Below, in pieces: positions 62,501 to 64,000 of a stretch of 64,000 nt of DNA. Within the stretch, counting starts at the first letter, position 1. Each line of letters begins with the position of its first letter. The translations under genes were made by a program, and so were the position numbers. The stretch is from a virus. The stretch spans positions 62,001 through 126,000 of the IMG/VR virus record IMGVR_UViG_3300024308_000188; one strand, 5' to 3'. The notes beneath the pieces are model-generated. The model saw only the letters and a program-made list of their open reading frames with translations, made no database searches and had not been told where the DNA came from.

Positions 62501-62524
<24 letters not shown>
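62128..62524 (+). ncRNA. Structured intergenic region with several hairpins
   Basis: ~400 bases, no ORF. Pairs seen: CCTGA/TCAGG (62133-62137, 62176-62180) around TGCCAAAC/GTTTGGCA; GTAAGA-ATT-TCTTAC (62222-62236) followed by GGTCTTTTTT (terminator-like); CGGCACT/AGTGCTG (62251-62277); ACAAAACAA/TTGTTTTGT (62301-62309, 62366-62374); CGCCA/TGGCG (62380-62400); AAAGCAT/ATGCTTT around TATAA/TTATA (62418-62454); CCATGTTT/AAACATGG (62496-62519). Confidence 0.5.
62222..62246 (+). terminator. Terminator-like hairpin
   Basis: GTAAGA, loop ATT, TCTTAC, then GGTC and six T. Confidence 0.5.
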
Positions 62525-62613
<89 letters not shown>

Positions 62614-62618
62614 CAAAA

Positions 62619-62702
62619 ATGCTTCCAGATTATTCAGAATTAAAACCCTATCTGCTTTCTCTTGTTTTAGTTTTTGTTATTTTGATTGCGCTTAGTTTTT
62701 GA
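62619..62702 (+). CDS. 27-residue single-span membrane peptide
   Basis: ATG at 62619 with AGG upstream. Product: MLPDYSELKPYLLSLVLVFV then ILIALSF, one hydrophobic helix and a short hydrophilic start. Could be a small holin-like or inner-membrane phage peptide. Too short for family assignment. Confidence 0.5.
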   Translation: MLPDYSELKPYLLSLVLVFVILIALSF

Positions 62703-62832
62703 TTCCAACACTAAACTTATTTCAGTTAGCTAAGTAACTTAAGATAGTCCTGCACTTAGCCGCGTAGGAGACTATGAAAAGTTTGTGGTTTAAGTGTATC
62801 ACTGAACAGGAATCTTTATTTGGTAATCATTT
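62703..62832 (+). ncRNA. Nested hairpin leader before the 110-residue gene
   Basis: TTCAGT/ACTGAA (62721-62726, 62801-62806) encloses ACTTAA/TTAAGT (62737-62742, 62790-62795), which encloses ATAGTC/GACTAT (62744-62749, 62770-62775). No ORF; ends 26 bases before the next ATG. Confidence 0.5.
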
Positions 62833-63165
62833 ATGGAACCAGAGTTTTTAAATTGCCCTGAATTTTATTCTAAACATTTTCTTGAACTTAACAATAAAGA
62901 AAAATTCTGCGCTTTTTATTGGAGTCAGATGCGAAGATTTACAACGCTTAAGCAAGCTTTAACTTCTTTACCTGCAAATAGAATACCTTACAGATGCGCT
63001 TTAATTGTTTTGCGCGAAAAGAAATGTCGTTGGCCTGAAGTAGAATTCTTGATAGCCCAAACTTCTTACTCAAAAGGTTTGTATTTGAATTACATGAAAA
63101 TTTTAGTTGAACGAAACCAATTGACTACAGAAGAATTTGAAGATATTTTGAATATGTTAAAGTAG
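62833..63165 (+). CDS. Small hypothetical protein
   Basis: 110 residues, helical, charged (SQMRRFTTLKQALTSLPANR), three Cys. No clear ribosome-binding site, but composition is typical of a coding sequence. Its stop codon overlaps the first arm of the next structured element. Confidence 0.6.
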   Translation: MEPEFLNCPEFYSKHFLELNNKEKFCAFYWSQMRRFTTLKQALTSLPANRIPYRCALIVLREKKCRWPEVEFLIAQTSYSKGLYLNYMKILVERNQLTTEEFEDILNMLK

Positions 63166-63324
63166 ATTCCACTTTAGATCTGCAAGCAGAGACATTTTTT
63201 GTCTTAGGTCAGAACAGCCGTTGCTTGTGCGCTGGTATGCAGTGCAAAGTTTATTATGTCAAGCTAGATCCCTTGACTAGACTTTATACGAAGTAGCCTA
63301 ACTTCGAGATTTTTAGTGGAATCT
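63164..63324 (+). ncRNA. Candidate multi-branch RNA closed by a 10-bp stem
   Basis: AGATTCCACT (63164-63173) and AGTGGAATCT (63315-63324) are perfect partners. Inside are TCTGC/GCAGA (63179-63190), AGACA-TTTTT-TGTCT (63190-63204), TCAAG/CTTGA (63259-63276) and CGAAGT-AGCCTA-ACTTCG (63289-63306). No ORF. Confidence 0.55.
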
Positions 63325-63726
63325 CCTTTAACATCTTTGTCTGTTCGATCTCCTTTTAGGTACGTGGGGTTCCAAGCAAGTTGTGTCGAACAGGCATTCT
63401 AATTTTTCGCGGCATTAGTTTAAGCAGTCCTTGAAAAAGTTTTGTGTGAGGCGGATTCTTCCTTGCCGCTGTGCTGATGAACTTATAGAGGAAAAACAAC
63501 GAGACAATACTTGCGTCCCTCCAAGTCGGTTAGTATTGTGAGTATCTCACGCACTCATTCGTTATTTCAAAACATGAACGTGCTGACGCGAACTCCCGCT
63601 GAGAGTACAAACCTTAATCTAGCATTAAGCAATGTTTAGACTTTGAATTGTTGTAGGTTTTTGGACTTTTTTCCTTGCTCCAATTCTTGGGTCGTGTATT
63701 TGAAATGCCGCTATACAGGAATATTC
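63325..63726 (+). ncRNA. Hairpin-dense non-coding stretch
   Basis: 11-bp stem TGTCTGTTCGA/TCGAACAGGCA (63338-63348, 63386-63396); GCGGC/GCCGC (63409-63469); ACAATACT/AGTATTGT (63504-63511, 63532-63539); GTGAG-TAT-CTCAC (63538-63550); CTTAAT-CTAGC-ATTAAG (63613-63629). No credible ORF. Confidence 0.5.
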
Positions 63727-63924
63727 ATGGTAACTATATTCATCTTTTTTCTAACGATTTGTATTAACCGCGAAAACAATTTACGGCGGTCATCCGTAGA
63801 AAGTTTTCGTATAACAACTAACATTCAACGCATAACAGATTACTTTGACCTTAAAGGTTGGTTAACTGTTCGCGTTGTACAAGTTGAGCATAAACCTGCT
63901 CACTATAAGCACTCGTTGATATGA
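63727..63924 (+). CDS. Small membrane-anchored hypothetical protein
   Basis: 65 residues from the ATG at 63727 (AGGA, 7-base spacing). An N-terminal hydrophobic segment (MVTIFIFFLTICI) is followed by a soluble basic tail. A longer frame from 63643 has no ribosome-binding site and runs through the hairpin region. Could be a signal-anchored protein. Confidence 0.5.
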   Translation: MVTIFIFFLTICINRENNLRRSSVESFRITTNIQRITDYFDLKGWLTVRVVQVEHKPAHYKHSLI

Positions 63925-63932
63925 TGCTTGGC

Positions 63933-63983
63933 GATTTGTTATTTACATGACTCCTTATCTTGTTGAGAGGGTAAGAACAAATC
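63933..63983 (+). ncRNA. Hairpin element at window end
   Basis: GATTTGTT (63933-63940) pairs with AACAAATC (63976-63983); CTTATC/GGTAAG sits inside. Likely continues the structured series beyond the window. Confidence 0.45.
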
Positions 63984-64000
63984 TCGGTAGCCGTAATACC

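Overview
The window looks like part of a large, low-GC, tailed-phage genome with a contractile tail (myovirus morphology, jumbo-like gene content). The support is a tail sheath protein, a nearly complete phage-encoded replication and recombination set, tightly packed and often overlapping genes, a sigma-like factor, a group I intron, an intein, a CCA-encoding tRNA, and no bacterial housekeeping genes or ribosomal RNA. The host cannot be read from the sequence; a Gram-negative host is only a guess.

Layout. Positions 1-47266 are transcribed leftward (minus strand). 1-6.4 kb holds tail/virion genes: three neighbouring proteins that share an N-terminal module, and the sheath. 6.4-17.2 kb holds a J-domain-like protein, small unknowns, an SF2 helicase, a DnaN-like sliding clamp and a family A DNA polymerase. 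The polymerase gene is split by a 323-nt group I intron. 17.3-31.8 kb holds a peptidoglycan-binding protein, a 2022-residue SNF2-type helicase, an HNH nuclease, several probable virion proteins and a Lys/Ala/Pro repeat protein. 31.9-45.0 kb holds SbcD/gp47- and SbcC/gp46-like subunits, a DHH-like phosphoesterase, a second metallophosphoesterase, a DnaX-like clamp loader, a nucleotidase and a zinc metallopeptidase. 45.0-45.9 kb is a non-coding, GATC-rich, hairpin-rich region with a 22-A homopolymer. From 47.3 kb genes run rightward (plus strand), except for a DnaG-like primase at 49.3-50.4 kb: RuvC-like resolvase, PD-(D/E)XK nuclease, SWIM-like protein, sigma-like factor, ssDNA-binding-like protein, a RecA/UvsX-like recombinase carrying a LAGLIDADG intein, and a Nudix protein. 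61.1-64.0 kb is different: short ORFs and a tRNA-Gly alternate with intergenic segments full of long perfect inverted repeats.

How it fits together. Polymerase, clamp, clamp loader, primase, SF2 helicases, SSB, RecA and SbcCD-like proteins form a largely self-contained replication/recombination system with bacterial-type clamp parts beside T4-type recombination parts. Many of these genes start just after a recurrent 9-base motif (ACTGTAAAT). The motif usually lies between an upstream intrinsic terminator or stop codon and the next start codon, so it is probably a phage-specific promoter element. The most novel material is this motif, the 45-kb non-coding region, and the structured RNA-like elements near 42.5 kb and 61-64 kb. 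All function calls are from reading motifs by eye; no database search was done.
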